DNA of 64,000 nucleotides from Metarhizium brunneum (taxonomy: Eukaryota; Ascomycota; Sordariomycetes; Hypocreales; Clavicipitaceae), in NCBI RefSeq assembly GCF_013426205.1, contig NC_089426.1:682001-746000 (forward strand), written 5' to 3'. Positions 63,084-64,000 of this stretch are shown here, in pieces (position 1 is the first letter of the stretch; each line of letters starts with the position of its first letter). The translations under genes and the position numbers were made by a program. Below the pieces are notes generated by a model. The model saw only the letters and a program-made list of their open reading frames with translations. It was not told the DNA's origin and did no database searches.

Positions 63084-63440
63084 CTACTTCTTAGCTTCCG
63101 GCTCAGTAAAATAGTACCCCTTCATTGCCTCTTTATAACGACGCCTCTCCTCATCCGAAGCCGCTGCGATCTCAGCATCTGTGGGATGCCCTTCCAGCCC
63201 AATACCCCCTACTTGGTCGAAACGGAACAGCGGAAGGTGTTTAGGAACGATTCCCACAGCTTTATACTGAACCATCATAGCATTAAGGCGGTTCACTACC
63301 ACCGTCATGATTGCTAACGACAGGGCTCTGGGTAAAGAACTGCCCACATCATTGTGATGAGTCCGCTCTCTCCCCCTTAGGTTAATGTACCCTTTTGGCG
63401 TTAGGCGGTTCGTCCTGTCCCTGCGGAATTCGCCTCTTGA
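63084..63440 (-). CDS. Second frame of the edge gene (frame B)
   Basis: The frame is open from 63440 to the stop at 63084 (118 codons); the first ATG is at 63308 (74 residues). The translation looks protein-like throughout: RTNRLTPKGYINLRGRERTHH, then SLPRALSLAIMTVVVNRL, then VPKHLPLFRFDQVGG, and a charged helix ending GYYFTEPEAKK. The coding-like part starts before its ATG, so it is probably continued from frame A rather than an independent gene. No family is recognised. Confidence 0.35.
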   Translation of the reverse strand, partial: SRGEFRRDRTNRLTPKGYINLRGRERTHHNDVGSSLPRALSLAIMTVVVNRLNAMMVQYKAVGIVPKHLPLFRFDQVGGIGLEGHPTDAEIAAASDEERRRYKEAMKGYYFTEPEAKK

Positions 63441-63997
63441 TCAACTGGAGGTTCTGTGACCTTGTCCTGTCCTGACACACCATCTTTCTCTGCTGCTTCT
63501 GATTCCTTTAGTCGTGCCAGGTCGCTCCCGGCAATTTTGGGTCCCTCCGAGAGTAAGCCTGTCGATCGGTACTCATCTTGACAGTTGCTGCCTGTTCCAC
63601 TCTCTGCCTCAACATGGGGTCTCTTATAACTAGATTTAGTCGCGTCACCGGCAGTCCCTTGAGGTGAACCAGGCCTCCCATTCCCAGCATTAGCCGGTCC
63701 GTCGCTCTTCTCAGCAGAAGAAGGGCCCGAGTTGGTCAGTCTTGTCGGGCTAAAGCCGGTGGTCTCATCACGCGAAGGATTTCCCCGATCCGGCCCATCA
63801 CTCTCATGAATCTGGCCCCCCCCAGGATTTTCATTCAACAGGTTACCAACAGCGAGGGCTCGCCTGGTCTCAAGATGATCGGTACGCATGGGTTGCTCTG
63901 GAGGACCTGGCCTGGAGCTTTGAGAACAGGGTGTGTTGAATTTTGGGAAGCCAAAACGGGGGCTAATCTTTCGCCGTTTCCCTTGAGCTGGCTCCAT
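63401..63997 (-). CDS. Low-complexity hypothetical protein at the window edge (frame A)
   Basis: A 198-codon frame from ATG 63997 (MEPAQGKRRKISPRFGFPKF) to a stop at 63401. It is rich in Ser, Gly, Pro, Glu and Asp with no cysteine pattern and a basic N-terminus. No domain is recognised. It overlaps a second open frame by 40 nt in the -1 register (next entry), so the two may belong to one gene with an indel, an unseen intron or a programmed shift. Confidence 0.35.
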   Translation of the reverse strand: MEPAQGKRRKISPRFGFPKFNTPCSQSSRPGPPEQPMRTDHLETRRALAVGNLLNENPGGGQIHESDGPDRGNPSRDETTGFSPTRLTNSGPSSAEKSDGPANAGNGRPGSPQGTAGDATKSSYKRPHVEAESGTGSNCQDEYRSTGLLSEGPKIAGSDLARLKESEAAEKDGVSGQDKVTEPPVDQEANSAGTGRTA

Positions 63998-64000
63998 GTC

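Overview
This window is nuclear DNA of a filamentous ascomycete (Pezizomycotina). The gene content and intron style point to Sordariomycetes, most likely Hypocreales, but the species cannot be named from sequence alone. The evidence is short introns (about 50-110 nt) with GT..AG ends and CTAAC/CTGAC-like branch sites, CCCTAA telomere-type repeats, and fungus-restricted families: Zn2Cys6 regulators, a HET-domain protein, a UstYa-like protein, a SAT4-type seven-helix protein, HsbA surface proteins and an AzgA permease. Genes are spread out with 0.3-3 kb gaps, as in an accessory chromosome region. I found no tRNA, rRNA, CRISPR array or intact transposon.

Layout. 0-3.9 kb: the end of a large Cys-rich secreted protein, an AT-rich RIP-like island, a 117-bp tandem duplication, and a secreted protein built of three 53-residue four-cysteine repeats. 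4.5-10.3 kb: a SAT4-like membrane protein, a 49-residue secreted peptide gene, a UstYa-like (DUF3328) protein and an AsaB/CmcJ-type oxygenase. 10.6-21.4 kb: a kinase-like protein with a heptad-repeat coiled coil, an isopenicillin-N-synthase-like 2OG oxygenase, an AzgA purine permease and a Pro-rich hypothetical protein. 23.5-33 kb: an Arg/Pro-rich protein, a cytosolic GH13 maltase, a maltose-type MFS permease and an ochratoxinase-like amidohydrolase. 35.5-42.5 kb: a pisatin-demethylase-like P450, a secreted S1-type protease and a Zn2Cys6 regulator. 43.5-50.2 kb: a Cys/His-rich copper P-type ATPase and a secreted alpha-amylase. 51.7-64 kb: a HET protein, two HsbA-type surface proteins, a second Zn2Cys6 regulator and an edge gene with two overlapping frames.

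How they fit together. The alpha-amylase, maltase and permease form a plausible starch/maltose route: secreted amylase, uptake of oligosaccharide, then cytosolic maltase. The maltase and permease are divergent and share a 2.4-kb gap carrying three copies of one palindrome, TTGTCGGWCCGACG, a candidate operator. The 3-10 kb block joins small secreted Cys-rich or peptide genes with tailoring-type enzymes and could be a peptide-modification locus; this is a hypothesis. All intron models were read by eye from splice signals, reading-frame phase and family conservation.
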